A DNA stretch of 64,000 nucleotides from Bacteroidaceae bacterium (GTDB lineage: Bacteria > Bacteroidota > Bacteroidia > Bacteroidales > Bacteroidaceae). The translations under genes and the position numbers were made by a program. Under the pieces are notes generated by a model. The model saw only the letters and a list, made by a program, of their open reading frames with translations. It ran no database searches and had not been told where the DNA came from. The DNA is taken from NCBI GenBank assembly GCA_017483605.1, contig JAFUWG010000016.1:22151-86150 (forward strand). Direction: 5' to 3'. The first letter of the stretch is position 1, and each line of letters opens with the position of its first letter. Positions 24,915 to 33,913 of this stretch are shown here, one piece after another.

Positions 24915-26939
24915 TTATGCGAACAGTTTGTTTACTTGTGCGTAAACGTTCTCTGCGGTGTAGCCGAGTTTCTCGTCGAGCACCTTGTAAGGAGCGGAGA
25001 AGCCGAAGGACTCGAGACCCCAGATGGTGCCTTCTGCCTCGGGCACGAGACCGAGGAGGTTGACGGGCAGACCTGCGGTGAGACCGAACTTCTTCACGCC
25101 CTGTGGGAGCACACTCTGCTGGTACTCCTTGGGTTGCTGACGGAAGAGGCCTTCGGATGGCACGCTGACGATGCGAACCTTCTTGCCGTCCTTGCGGAGC
25201 AGTTCAGCACCAGCCACGAGGGTAGAAACCTCAGAACCTGTTGCCACGAGAATCACGTCGGGGTTCTCGTCGGAGCCTGCCACGATGTAGCCTCCCTTGG
25301 CTGCCTGGCTGTAGTCGTTGCCTGCTGGCAGGTTCTGGATGTTCTGACGAGAGAGGATGAGTGCGGATGGGGTAGCCATGTTCTCCATTGCGAGTGCCCA
25401 TGCGCAAGTGGTCTCCTGAGCGTCGGCTGGACGGAGAACGAGCACGCTGGGCTTGCCAGAGTGGTTCTTCAGTTTCTCCATCAGGCGGATCTGTGCCTCC
25501 TGCTCAACAGGCTCGTGAGTAGGACCATCTTCGCCCACGCGGAATGCGTCGTGTGTCCAGATGAACTTCACAGGGAGTTCCATGAGGGCTGCCATACGAA
25601 CGGCTGGCTTCATGTAGTCGGAGAATACGAAGAAGGTACCACATGCGGGGATGACACCTCCGTGGAGAGCCATACCGATGCAGCAGCAAGCCATGGTCAA
25701 CTCGGCAACACCTGCCTGGAAGAAGGCGCCTGAGAAGTCGCCCTTGGTGAAGGCATGAGTCTTCTTGAGGAAGCCGTCTGTCTTGTCGGAGTTGGAGAGG
25801 TCGGCTGATGCGCAAATCATGTTGGGCACTTGCTCTGCGAGGACAGAGAGACAAGCGGCGGATGCGGAACGAGTGGCATCGTTGTCCTTCTGTACGCATT
25901 TGCTCCAGTCAATCTTTGGAGCCTTGCCGCTGAACCAGTCAGCCTGCTGAGCAGCCTTCTCTGGGTTGGCAGCGGCCCAAGCCTTTTCTTCAGCATAACG
26001 CTCTGCACAGATGCCTTCGAGCTGCTTGGCGCGGTTGGCATAGAGTTCCTTCACGTCATCGAAAATCTGGAATGGATTCTCTGGGTCGCCACCGAGGTGC
26101 TTGATGGTGTTGATGAAGGCATCGCCACCGAGAGGAGCGCCGTGAGTCTTGCAGTTTGCCTCGTAGGAAGTGCCGTCAGCCTTGAGGGCACCCTTACCCA
26201 TGATGCACTTACCGATGATGAGGGTTGGCTTGCCCTGCACCTTCTGAGCAGCGTCGAGCGCCTGACGAATCTGAGCAGCATCGTTGCCGCAAATCTCGAT
26301 GACTTCCCAACCAAGAGCACGATACTTGGCTGCCGTGTCTTCGGTCATCACTTCCTTCGTTTCTGTAGAAAGTTGGATGTCGTTAGAGTCATAGAACATG
26401 ATGAGGTTGTCGAGACCGAGGGTTGCAGCGATACGTGCACCGCCCTGAGAAATCTCTTCCTGCACACCACCATCGGAGATGTATGCGTAGATAGTCTCCT
26501 TGGCGAAAGTTGGGTTGCCTGTGTGAGCAGCCAAGAACTTGGCAGCGATGGCAGCACCGATGGCGAACACGTGTCCCTGGCCTAGAGGACCAGAAGTGTT
26601 CTCGATGCCACGGGCAATCTCAAATTCGGGGTGACCCGTAGTAGGAGAGCCCCACTGGCGAAGTTGTGCCAACTCATCGAGTGTGAACTTGCCGATGAGG
26701 GTCAACTGAGAGTAGAGCATGGGAGCCATGTGGCCAGGGTCGAGGAAGAAGCGGTCGCGACCCACCCATTCTGGGTTCTTGGGGTCGTATTTCAGATACT
26801 CAGAGTACAATACATTGATGAAGTCGGCACCGCCCATGGCACCACCCGGGTGACCAGACTTTGCCTTCTCTACAGCCGCAGCAGCAAGAATACGGATGTT
26901 GTCTGCTGCATGATTCAATACACTAATTGGATTTGCCAT
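24915..26939 (-). CDS. tkt: Transketolase
   Basis: A 674-residue thiamine-diphosphate enzyme of the non-oxidative pentose phosphate pathway. Motifs: SGHPGGAMGGADF near residue 29, the ThDP-binding GISDGGVQEEISQ type segment (YISDGGVQEEIS near residue 152), and the pyrimidine-binding domain with FVFSDYMKPAVRMAAL and THDAFRVGEDGPTHEPVEQ. Full length. Its place between the ribulokinase gene and rpiB shows that it processes xylulose 5-phosphate made from arabinose. Confidence 0.95.
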   Translation of the reverse strand: MANPISVLNHAADNIRILAAAAVEKAKSGHPGGAMGGADFINVLYSEYLKYDPKNPEWVGRDRFFLDPGHMAPMLYSQLTLIGKFTLDELAQLRQWGSPTTGHPEFEIARGIENTSGPLGQGHVFAIGAAIAAKFLAAHTGNPTFAKETIYAYISDGGVQEEISQGGARIAATLGLDNLIMFYDSNDIQLSTETKEVMTEDTAAKYRALGWEVIEICGNDAAQIRQALDAAQKVQGKPTLIIGKCIMGKGALKADGTSYEANCKTHGAPLGGDAFINTIKHLGGDPENPFQIFDDVKELYANRAKQLEGICAERYAEEKAWAAANPEKAAQQADWFSGKAPKIDWSKCVQKDNDATRSASAACLSVLAEQVPNMICASADLSNSDKTDGFLKKTHAFTKGDFSGAFFQAGVAELTMACCCIGMALHGGVIPACGTFFVFSDYMKPAVRMAALMELPVKFIWTHDAFRVGEDGPTHEPVEQEAQIRLMEKLKNHSGKPSVLVLRPADAQETTCAWALAMENMATPSALILSRQNIQNLPAGNDYSQAAKGGYIVAGSDENPDVILVATGSEVSTLVAGAELLRKDGKKVRIVSVPSEGLFRQQPKEYQQSVLPQGVKKFGLTAGLPVNLLGLVPEAEGTIWGLESFGFSAPYKVLDEKLGYTAENVYAQVNKLFA

Positions 26940-26961
26940 ATAAGTTTTTAAAATTATTAAA

Positions 26962-28551
26962 TTACTTCTTATTCTCTACAGCGGCTTGCTCAATGGCGAG
27001 ACCTGCCTTGTAGTTCTCAATGTATGCGTTGAAGCCTGCCACATCCTCTGGAGTTGGTTTGATTTCTACACCAGCGTTGCCAGCGAAGACAACTTGGTCG
27101 AGATAGTCAGCCAGAGAGAGTTTCTTGTCGTTGTTTACTGCGTATGCAGCAAGAAGTGCGATACCCCATGCACCACCTTCGCCAGCCGTCTCCATCACAG
27201 AGATAGGTGAGTTGAGTGCAGCAGCAAGCATCTTCTGACCCACCTGTGGGGTGGTGAAGTAGCCACCGTGTCCCATGATGCGGTCAACCTTCACGTTCTC
27301 CTCGTTGAAGAGCACGTCATTACCAATCTTCAACACGCCGATGGCACCATAGAGGTGAGCACGCATGAAGTTGGCAAGGCTGAACTTATCGTTGGCTGAA
27401 CGAACAAAGAGTGGACGACCGTCTGCAAGACCCGTCACAGGCTCGCCAGAAACGTAGTTGTAAGAGAGGATGCCGCCACAATCTGGGTCGCCTTTCAGAG
27501 CAACATTGAACAAATTGGTGTAGAGTTGCCCCATATCAACAGGCACGCCAATGAGTTCCTCGAACTCCTTGAAAATCTTCACCCATGCGTTGATGTCGGA
27601 TGTACAGTTGTTGCAGTGTACCATAGCAACGAGGCTACCGTCGGGTGTTGTCACCATGTCAATCATCTCGTAGGGCTTGGAAAGTTCCTTCTCCAGCACA
27701 ATCATGGAGAACGAAGAAGTACCTGCGGATACATTACCAGTACGTTGCTTCACGGCATTGGTTGCCACCATACCTGTACCTGCGTCGCCCTCTGGAGGAC
27801 ATACAGGGATGCCTGCCTTCAAGTGGCCTGACACATCGAGACGGTTGGCACCCTCAGGAGTGAGGAAGCCTGCGTTTTCGCCTGCATTGAGTGACTTAGG
27901 AAGGATGTCGAGCAGTTTCCATTCAAATCCCTTTGGAGCGATGAGTTTGTCAAACTTCTCCACCATCGTGGCATCGTAAGTCTTGGTCTTGGGGTCAACA
28001 GGAATCATACCTGAAGCATCGCCAACGCCGAGCACCTTCTGACCTGTAATCTGCCAGTGGATATAACCTGCGAGGGTGGTGAGGAACTCAATGTCCTTCA
28101 CGTGCTCCTCATTGTCGAGGATGGCTTGATAGAGGTGTGAAATGCTCCAACGAAGTGGAATGTTGTAGTTGAACAGTTCAGACAATTCGGCAGCAGCCTT
28201 GCCCGTGTTGGTGTTACGCCATGTGCGGAAAGGAACGAGGATATCGTTGCCCTTGAATGGCATGTAACCGTGCATCATGGCACTGATACCGATAGCAGCA
28301 AGTGCTTCAATTTCAACCTCGTACTGCTCAAGCACGTTCTTGCGAAGTTGAGCGTAGCAGTCCTGAAGTCCGTACCAGATGGCTTCTGTGCTATAAGTCC
28401 AAAGACCATCCACCAACTGGTTTTCCCAGGTGTGGCTTCCCTGTGCAATAGGCTTGTTTTCCTGGTCAATCAGGACAGCCTTGATGCGGGTAGAACCAAA
28501 CTCGATACCGAGAATCGCTTTACCTGATTCTATTGTTTGTTTTGCTGTCAT
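26962..28551 (-). CDS. araB: FGGY-family L-ribulokinase (Bacteroidota type)
   Basis: A 529-residue sugar kinase. The N-terminal FGGY domain starts ILGIEFGSTRIKAVLID (phosphate-binding loop); SAMMHGYMPF lies near residue 93, SAGTSSFSMIVLE near residue 282, and the C-terminal ETAGEGGAWGIALLAAY near residue 455. On sequence alone it could be called xylulokinase, but the flanking araA and araD make L-ribulose the likely substrate. It is shorter than the enterobacterial AraB and belongs to a different FGGY branch. It lies 22 bp before transketolase. Confidence 0.85.
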   Translation of the reverse strand: MTAKQTIESGKAILGIEFGSTRIKAVLIDQENKPIAQGSHTWENQLVDGLWTYSTEAIWYGLQDCYAQLRKNVLEQYEVEIEALAAIGISAMMHGYMPFKGNDILVPFRTWRNTNTGKAAAELSELFNYNIPLRWSISHLYQAILDNEEHVKDIEFLTTLAGYIHWQITGQKVLGVGDASGMIPVDPKTKTYDATMVEKFDKLIAPKGFEWKLLDILPKSLNAGENAGFLTPEGANRLDVSGHLKAGIPVCPPEGDAGTGMVATNAVKQRTGNVSAGTSSFSMIVLEKELSKPYEMIDMVTTPDGSLVAMVHCNNCTSDINAWVKIFKEFEELIGVPVDMGQLYTNLFNVALKGDPDCGGILSYNYVSGEPVTGLADGRPLFVRSANDKFSLANFMRAHLYGAIGVLKIGNDVLFNEENVKVDRIMGHGGYFTTPQVGQKMLAAALNSPISVMETAGEGGAWGIALLAAYAVNNDKKLSLADYLDQVVFAGNAGVEIKPTPEDVAGFNAYIENYKAGLAIEQAAVENKK

Positions 28552-28568
28552 AATCTTTTTAATTCATA

Positions 28569-28657
28569 ATTCACAATTTATAATTCATAATTGGATAGAC
28601 GCAGATGTCCTGTTGCAGAACAAGCCGCATGGCAATTATAAATTATAAATTGTGAAT
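28569..28657. repeat. Inverted repeat between araA and araB
   Basis: 25-bp arms (28569-28593 and 28633-28657) pair with one mismatch; the left arm starts ATTCACAATTTATAATTC. The 39-bp centre is GC-richer. It is not related in sequence to the AATTCGTGG element at 24834. It would form a long hairpin between two cistrons of one operon. Confidence 0.75.
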
Positions 28658-28663
28658 TGTTAA

Positions 28664-30199
28664 TTACTTCAGTGCCTTGTTCAGCATGTAATAAACCTCG
28701 TTCATCTGGAGGTCGTGCTTGAACTCGCTGATAGTTGTGTTCTTGTTAATCTTCACATACTCGATGCCAAGCATCTCAGCGAAGTCCTCCCAGTATTCCT
28801 CTGTGATGTCATAAGAGAAAGCACTGTGGTGTGTACCACCGGCGAGAATCCATGCACCTGCACCGATTTCGAATGTAGGCTGTGGAACCCAAAGAGCCGA
28901 TGCAACAGGAAGGTTTGGCATTGGCTTTGGTTCAATACACTCAACCTCCTGAGAGATGAGACGGAAGCGGTTGCCAAGGTCAACAACAGTAGCCTTGATA
29001 CCACGACCCACCTTAGAAGTGAAGACGAGGCGAGCAGTCTGCTGCTTGCGGATACCGATGCCGAGGAAGTGAACTTCGAGTTTTGGCTTGTCAACAGCGA
29101 TGAGCGGACAAACCTCGAGCATGTGGCTCTGGAGGCAAGAAGAACGGTCGCCAGCGAAGTTGAGGGTGTAGTCCTCGAGGAAGGAGCAACCGATAGGCAT
29201 ACCCTGCTGGATGACCCAAAGTGTACGATAGAGGCAAGCGGTCTTCCAGTCGCCTTCTGCACCGAACCCATAACCTTCAGCCATCAGGCGCTGTGAAGCG
29301 AGACCTGGGATCTGGTCGAAACCAACGAAGTTTGGATCGTTGATGTCAGCATCGCCAAGGTCGTCGAAGTTGGTTGTGAAGGCAGTTGCACCCTCGTCCT
29401 TCAACACGCGACGAAGAGCGATTTCAGCCTTAGCAGCATTCTTCACCTTCTCCCAGTAAACCTTTTCGCCACTCTCGTCAATCTTGATGGTGTACTCCTT
29501 CTTGTACTCCTCAACGAGTGCATCAGCCTCAGCGTCAGTCACCTGCTTGAAGTATTCCATGAGAGAGGAAACAGGGTAGTAGTCAACGTGGTAGCCCAGA
29601 CGCTGCTCAAACTCAACACGGTCGCCATCAGTTACGGCTACGTTGTTCATGTTCATACCAAACATGAGGCAGCGTACGTTCTTTGCATCAGCAACACCGG
29701 CTGCTACACGTGCCCAAACAGCAATCTGCTTCTGAGCCTGCTCGTCCTTCCAATAGCCGCAAACCACCTTGCGAGGAACACGCATACGAGTGCAGATGTG
29801 ACCAAACTCGATGTCGCCGTGAGCCGACTGGTTGAGGTTCATGAAGTCCATGTCCATTGTCTCCCATGGAATCTCAGCGTTGTACTGAGTGTGGAAGTGG
29901 AGGAGTGGCTTCTGGAGGTCTTGCAGACCCTTAATCCACATCTTGGCAGGAGAGAATGTATGCATCCAAGTGATAACACCAACGCACTTCTCGTCGTTGT
30001 TGGCTGCCTTCATCACGTCTTCAACTTCTTTAGAAGAGTTGGCTGTGCCTTTGTAAACCACCTTGATTGGGATGAGGCCACCTTCGTTCAGACCTGCAAC
30101 CATTTCCTTTGAGTGAGCGTCAACCTGTACGACTGCGTCACCACCGTAGAGCAACTGTGCACCAGTCACCCACCATAATTCCAAATTTTCAAATGCCAT
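28664..30199 (-). CDS. araA: L-arabinose isomerase
   Basis: A 511-residue Mn2+-dependent isomerase that converts L-arabinose to L-ribulose. Recognisable: LWWVTGAQLLYGG at the start, GVITWMHTFSPAKMWI, LLHFHTQYNAEIPW, the metal-site segments MAEGYGFGAEGDWKTA and GCSFLEDYTL, QSHMLEVCP and the C-terminal GGTHHSAFS. Length matches the family. It is followed by the ribulokinase gene after a structured 112-bp gap. Confidence 0.96.
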   Translation of the reverse strand: MAFENLELWWVTGAQLLYGGDAVVQVDAHSKEMVAGLNEGGLIPIKVVYKGTANSSKEVEDVMKAANNDEKCVGVITWMHTFSPAKMWIKGLQDLQKPLLHFHTQYNAEIPWETMDMDFMNLNQSAHGDIEFGHICTRMRVPRKVVCGYWKDEQAQKQIAVWARVAAGVADAKNVRCLMFGMNMNNVAVTDGDRVEFEQRLGYHVDYYPVSSLMEYFKQVTDAEADALVEEYKKEYTIKIDESGEKVYWEKVKNAAKAEIALRRVLKDEGATAFTTNFDDLGDADINDPNFVGFDQIPGLASQRLMAEGYGFGAEGDWKTACLYRTLWVIQQGMPIGCSFLEDYTLNFAGDRSSCLQSHMLEVCPLIAVDKPKLEVHFLGIGIRKQQTARLVFTSKVGRGIKATVVDLGNRFRLISQEVECIEPKPMPNLPVASALWVPQPTFEIGAGAWILAGGTHHSAFSYDITEEYWEDFAEMLGIEYVKINKNTTISEFKHDLQMNEVYYMLNKALK

Positions 30200-30268
30200 A
30201 ATTTAGATAGATTTTAAAAGTTAATAAAAATATAATATTTGTTTGATTTGCGTTTTTTTGATTTGTTT

Positions 30269-30979
30269 TTAGTGCTTCTGACCCTTCTGGCCATAGTATG
30301 CGTTAGGGCCATGCTTGCGGTTGTAGTGTTTCTCGACCAGCAGTTGATTCATGGTCAAGTTGGGGTTGACAGAGAAAGCAACGAATGCCATCTTGGCACA
30401 CTGCTCCATCACCTTGGCGTTGTAAACAGCATTGTCTGGTGAAGTACCCCATGAGAAAGGACCATGATTCTTCACCAGTACGGCTGGAGTGTGGTCTGGG
30501 TTAATCTTGCGAATGTTGAGAATTTCGTCCACAATCACGTTGCCTGTTTCGAGTTCGTAAGCACCTTCCACTTCCTCCTTGGTCATGTCGCGAGTGCATG
30601 GGATGGCCTTGTAGAAATAGTCGGCATGTGTCGTGCCGATGTTGGGAATATCCTTGCCTGCCTGTGCAAAAGCGGTTGCATAAGTAGAGTGGGTGTGAAC
30701 AACGCCCTGAATGTTTGGAAATGCCTTGTAGAGCACGAGGTGAGTGGGGGTGTCGGAAGATGGATTGAGGTCGCCTTCTACCACTTTTCCGCTCTCGAGG
30801 TCAACGACCACCATGTCGCTTGCCTTCATCTCGTCATAACTGACACCTGATGGCTTGATGACAACAAGCCCTTTTTCACGGTCGATGCCAGAGACGTTAC
30901 CCCAAGTGAAGATAACCAGTCCCTGCTTCACCAAATCAAGGTTAGCCTTGAATACTTTTTCTTTCAGTTCTTCTAACAT
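30269..30979 (-). CDS. araD: L-ribulose-5-phosphate 4-epimerase
   Basis: A 236-residue class II aldolase-fold epimerase that makes D-xylulose 5-phosphate. Key segments are [22 protein letters not shown], the zinc ligands in [10 protein letters not shown] and [11 protein letters not shown], and ending YYGQ. It is placed between araR and araA in the operon. Confidence 0.95.
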   Translation of the reverse strand: MLEELKEKVFKANLDLVKQGLVIFTWGNVSGIDREKGLVVIKPSGVSYDEMKASDMVVVDLESGKVVEGDLNPSSDTPTHLVLYKAFPNIQGVVHTHSTYATAFAQAGKDIPNIGTTHADYFYKAIPCTRDMTKEEVEGAYELETGNVIVDEILNIRKINPDHTPAVLVKNHGPFSWGTSPDNAVYNAKVMEQCAKMAFVAFSVNPNLTMNQLLVEKHYNRKHGPNAYYGQKGQKH

Positions 30980-31030
30980 AGTATTTTTGTTTTAAGTGTT
31001 ATGAGAATTACGTTAATGTTTTTTGTTCGT

Positions 31031-31666
31031 CTATTTGAATTTGTAGAGTGTCGCTCCACGGCGAGAGGTGCGGTCTCTCAAGTTGGTGGCTTGGATGTAG
31101 TCCTTCTCCGAGATGGAACGGCGGAAGTTGCGTTTGTCAATCGGAGTGCCGAGAATGCTTTCGTAGAGTGTCTGAAGCAGGCTCAACGTGAAGTATTGGG
31201 GTAGGAGATTGCTGCCAATGGGTTCGTTTTTGATGGTCTCGCTGACCACTCTTCTTGCCTTCTGCACCATGTCGTTGTGGTCGAAGCAGAGCGTTGGCAG
31301 ATTGTCAACATCCCACCATTTGGCGTTGTGAATTTTCGACAGCGTTTCGTCGTAATTGTTCACATTGATGAGGGCATAATAGACAATGCTAATCACTCGC
31401 TCGCCAGGGTCGCGTTCAATCTCTCCGTATGTGGCAAGTTGCTGCATGTAAACGTTGTCCAGCCCTGTAAATTCTTTCAGGATGCGTTTGGCTGAGGCAT
31501 CCACGCTTTCGTCTGTTTGCACAAAACCTCCTATCAGCGACAATTCTCCCATGCCTGGTTCGTAGGGGCGTTGGTGTATCAGCACTTTCAGACGCCCGTC
31601 CTTGAATCCGAAGATGATGCAATCGACGGACACGTAGAATTGTGGATATGATTTGTATGCTGTCAT
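31031..31666 (-). CDS. araR: Nudix-related arabinose regulator AraR
   Basis: A 211-residue protein with an N-terminal Nudix fold (about 10-140) and a C-terminal winged-helix region (about 150-211). The Nudix box at 46-69 reads GGFVQTDESVDASAKRI and KEFTGL: the REUxEE core is broken (RI and KE in place of RE and EE), which argues against hydrolase activity and for ligand sensing. It matches the AraR family known to control arabinose genes in Bacteroides thetaiotaomicron. It lies inside the operon it probably controls. Confidence 0.87.
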   Translation of the reverse strand: MTAYKSYPQFYVSVDCIIFGFKDGRLKVLIHQRPYEPGMGELSLIGGFVQTDESVDASAKRILKEFTGLDNVYMQQLATYGEIERDPGERVISIVYYALINVNNYDETLSKIHNAKWWDVDNLPTLCFDHNDMVQKARRVVSETIKNEPIGSNLLPQYFTLSLLQTLYESILGTPIDKRNFRRSISEKDYIQATNLRDRTSRRGATLYKFK

Positions 31667-31718
31667 TGATACGAGACGTTTCTTTATATATAAATAATGT
31701 GCAGGTCTAAATGTTCGT

Positions 31719-33788
31719 TTACCAGAACAGGATGTAGAGTATCAACGTGATGACCGTGAACGCAATGGTGCTGTATGTATAACCCCGTGTGGTTCGGAAC
31801 AGGCTGAGGTCGATAGGCAAGGCCTTTGGAACAGCCTTCTTGTCCTTCGAGTTGCTATAGAGCCAGATGCTGTTGCCGCCAATCATCACACCAAAGAAGA
31901 AGAATGCTTGGAAACCGATGTCATTCAGGTAGTATGTGAGGGTAGTGGAATTGCCCATGAGCACGACAACGGCTGCCAAGATGATGAAGAACAAGCCTGT
32001 GCCTCCAAGGATGGCTGCCCATCGCAACATCGCCTTGCGTTCTGCTTCGGAGGGAAGTTCTACGCTGACGTACTTTCTGTCGAGATAACTGATAAGGACG
32101 AAGAAGACAAGAAGAATGATGAAGACATAGCCAGAACGGAACAGGAAAGGCATATCAGGCAGATATACCTTGAAGGCAATGCCCAAAGGAATGGCGATGA
32201 GGGCTGTCCAGACAGCCGCTGTGGAAGAGGCTCGTTTCCAGAACAATCCGAAACAGAACACGATGATAACGCCTGGATAGATGAAGCCAGAGTATTCCTG
32301 AATATACTGGAAGGCTTGGTCGAGGTCGCTGAGGAGTGGGTTGACGGCAAATGCTGCAATGATGAGTGCGACGACGGCAACGATACGGCCGACGTTGACC
32401 AGTTCCTTGTCTGTTGCATCCTTGTCGATGTACTTCTTGTAAATATCCATCGTGAAAATGGTGGAGGTACTGTTGAACATGGATGCGAGCGACGAGATGA
32501 CGGCTGCGGTAAGAGCCGCAAAAGAAAGTCCCTTGATGCCTGTCGGAGTGAAGTTGCGGACGAGCCAGGGGAAAGCGTCATCTGCCACATTGATGGTGCC
32601 TTGGATGTGGGTATATTGATCCATGTTCTTTGACATGTAGAAAGCACAAAGACCAGGGATGAGGACGATGAAAGGAATGAGCATCTTCATGAAACCGGCA
32701 AAGACAAAACCCTTCTTTGCCTCGTTGATGCTTCTTGCTGCTAAACCTTTCTGAATGATGTACTGATTGAAACCCCAGTAGCCGAAGTTGGTCAGCCACA
32801 TCGCACCTACCACGGCGGCGATGCCTGGTACGTTGTCGTAGGCGTTGGGGTGATATGCTTTTGCGATGCCCGCAGCATCCATTTCAGGATGTTGGGCGAT
32901 AAACTCTTTGAGTGTGTCTGCCAGTTTGATGCTGTTGGAGTCGATGAGATATTGCTGCACCTGTGCTTGCACTTGCTGGATGGCGCTGCTTTCTCTGATG
33001 ATGAGGTGGAAATGTGTGTCTCTTGAATAGTCACCTGTTGTGAGATAAGTATAGATTTTGTTGAAACCTTCGATGAATGTGCCGTCGTTGCCAGCCACGG
33101 AAACAAGGGCGAAATATGCCGTGACGAGACCTCCACCAATCAGGAATGTCACCTGCATCACGTCTGTCCATGCGACAGATGTGAGACCGCCGTTGATAGA
33201 ATAAAGGCCAGCGATGAGGAAAAGGGCGATGATAATCACCATGCGTAGAGATACTTCCAGGCCGAAGATGGAAACGGACAGTCCCTGAAGACCCAAAATC
33301 TGCTCGATGGCAAGTGCACCCAGCCATGCCACGGAAGTCAGATTGATGAAGACACAAAGGAACAGCCACAGAATGGAAAATGCAAGACCCACACCGTCGT
33401 TGTAACGCTCACGGAGGAACTGAGGAATGGTGAAGATTTTGCGTTCAATCATGAATGGCAGCAAGAATTTGCCAATCACCAGCAACGTGAGGGCTGCCAT
33501 GATTTCGTAGGCGGCGATAGCGATGCCGTCGGCATAGCCTGTACCTGCCATACCAATCAGTTGCTCTGCCGAGATGTTGGCGGCGATGAGTGATGCACCT
33601 ACTGCCCACCACGTCAAGGTGTGACCTGCCAAGAAGTAGTCATTGACGCTTTTCCCTTCGCCAGCCCTTTCGCGGCTGAGGAACATACCGAGGCTTACGA
33701 GCAGGATGACATAGACAACCATGATGATGAAGTCGATGGTTTCAAAACCACTCAGGCTGATTGCTTCTGTGAATTTCAATTGCTCCAT
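31719..33788 (-). CDS. Sodium/solute (SSS) symporter with a periplasmic insertion
   Basis: A 689-residue SSS-family symporter with about 14-15 membrane helices. SSS signature features are YFLAGHTLTWWAVGASLIAANISAE split over residues 51-75 and GGLTSVAWTDVMQ (200-212). Between helices, residues about 262-320 form a polar, helical insertion (SSAIQQVQAQVQQYLID, LADTLKEFIAQHPEMDAAG) that vSGLT-type proteins lack. Context points to sodium-coupled uptake of arabinose. A second SSS gene lies 125 bp upstream. Confidence 0.87.
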   Translation of the reverse strand: MEQLKFTEAISLSGFETIDFIIMVVYVILLVSLGMFLSRERAGEGKSVNDYFLAGHTLTWWAVGASLIAANISAEQLIGMAGTGYADGIAIAAYEIMAALTLLVIGKFLLPFMIERKIFTIPQFLRERYNDGVGLAFSILWLFLCVFINLTSVAWLGALAIEQILGLQGLSVSIFGLEVSLRMVIIIALFLIAGLYSINGGLTSVAWTDVMQVTFLIGGGLVTAYFALVSVAGNDGTFIEGFNKIYTYLTTGDYSRDTHFHLIIRESSAIQQVQAQVQQYLIDSNSIKLADTLKEFIAQHPEMDAAGIAKAYHPNAYDNVPGIAAVVGAMWLTNFGYWGFNQYIIQKGLAARSINEAKKGFVFAGFMKMLIPFIVLIPGLCAFYMSKNMDQYTHIQGTINVADDAFPWLVRNFTPTGIKGLSFAALTAAVISSLASMFNSTSTIFTMDIYKKYIDKDATDKELVNVGRIVAVVALIIAAFAVNPLLSDLDQAFQYIQEYSGFIYPGVIIVFCFGLFWKRASSTAAVWTALIAIPLGIAFKVYLPDMPFLFRSGYVFIILLVFFVLISYLDRKYVSVELPSEAERKAMLRWAAILGGTGLFFIILAAVVVLMGNSTTLTYYLNDIGFQAFFFFGVMIGGNSIWLYSNSKDKKAVPKALPIDLSLFRTTRGYTYSTIAFTVITLILYILFW

Positions 33789-33845
33789 GTTGTATCGTTG
33801 GTTTGGGTGTAATTGGATAGGGTTTAGGCTTTCCCTTGAGGGGGG

Positions 33846-33900
33846 AAGTTCATCATGCCACCTCTCTTTTGGTGAGGAGAGAGACGAGCATGATGAACTT
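33846..33900 (-). promoter_or_regulatory. Intercistronic hairpin between the two symporter genes
   Basis: AAGTTCATCATGC (33846-33858) pairs perfectly with GCATGATGAACTT (33888-33900); an inner CTCTC/GAGAG pair closes the loop. No U-run follows directly on the minus strand, so mRNA processing or partial attenuation is more likely than full termination. Confidence 0.65.
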
Positions 33901-33913
33901 TAGTGTATGTAGA

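Noticed and set aside
26962-28551. Xylulokinase as the name of the FGGY kinase
   Set aside because: No xylA is present, while araA and araD flank the gene; ribulokinase fits the operon better.
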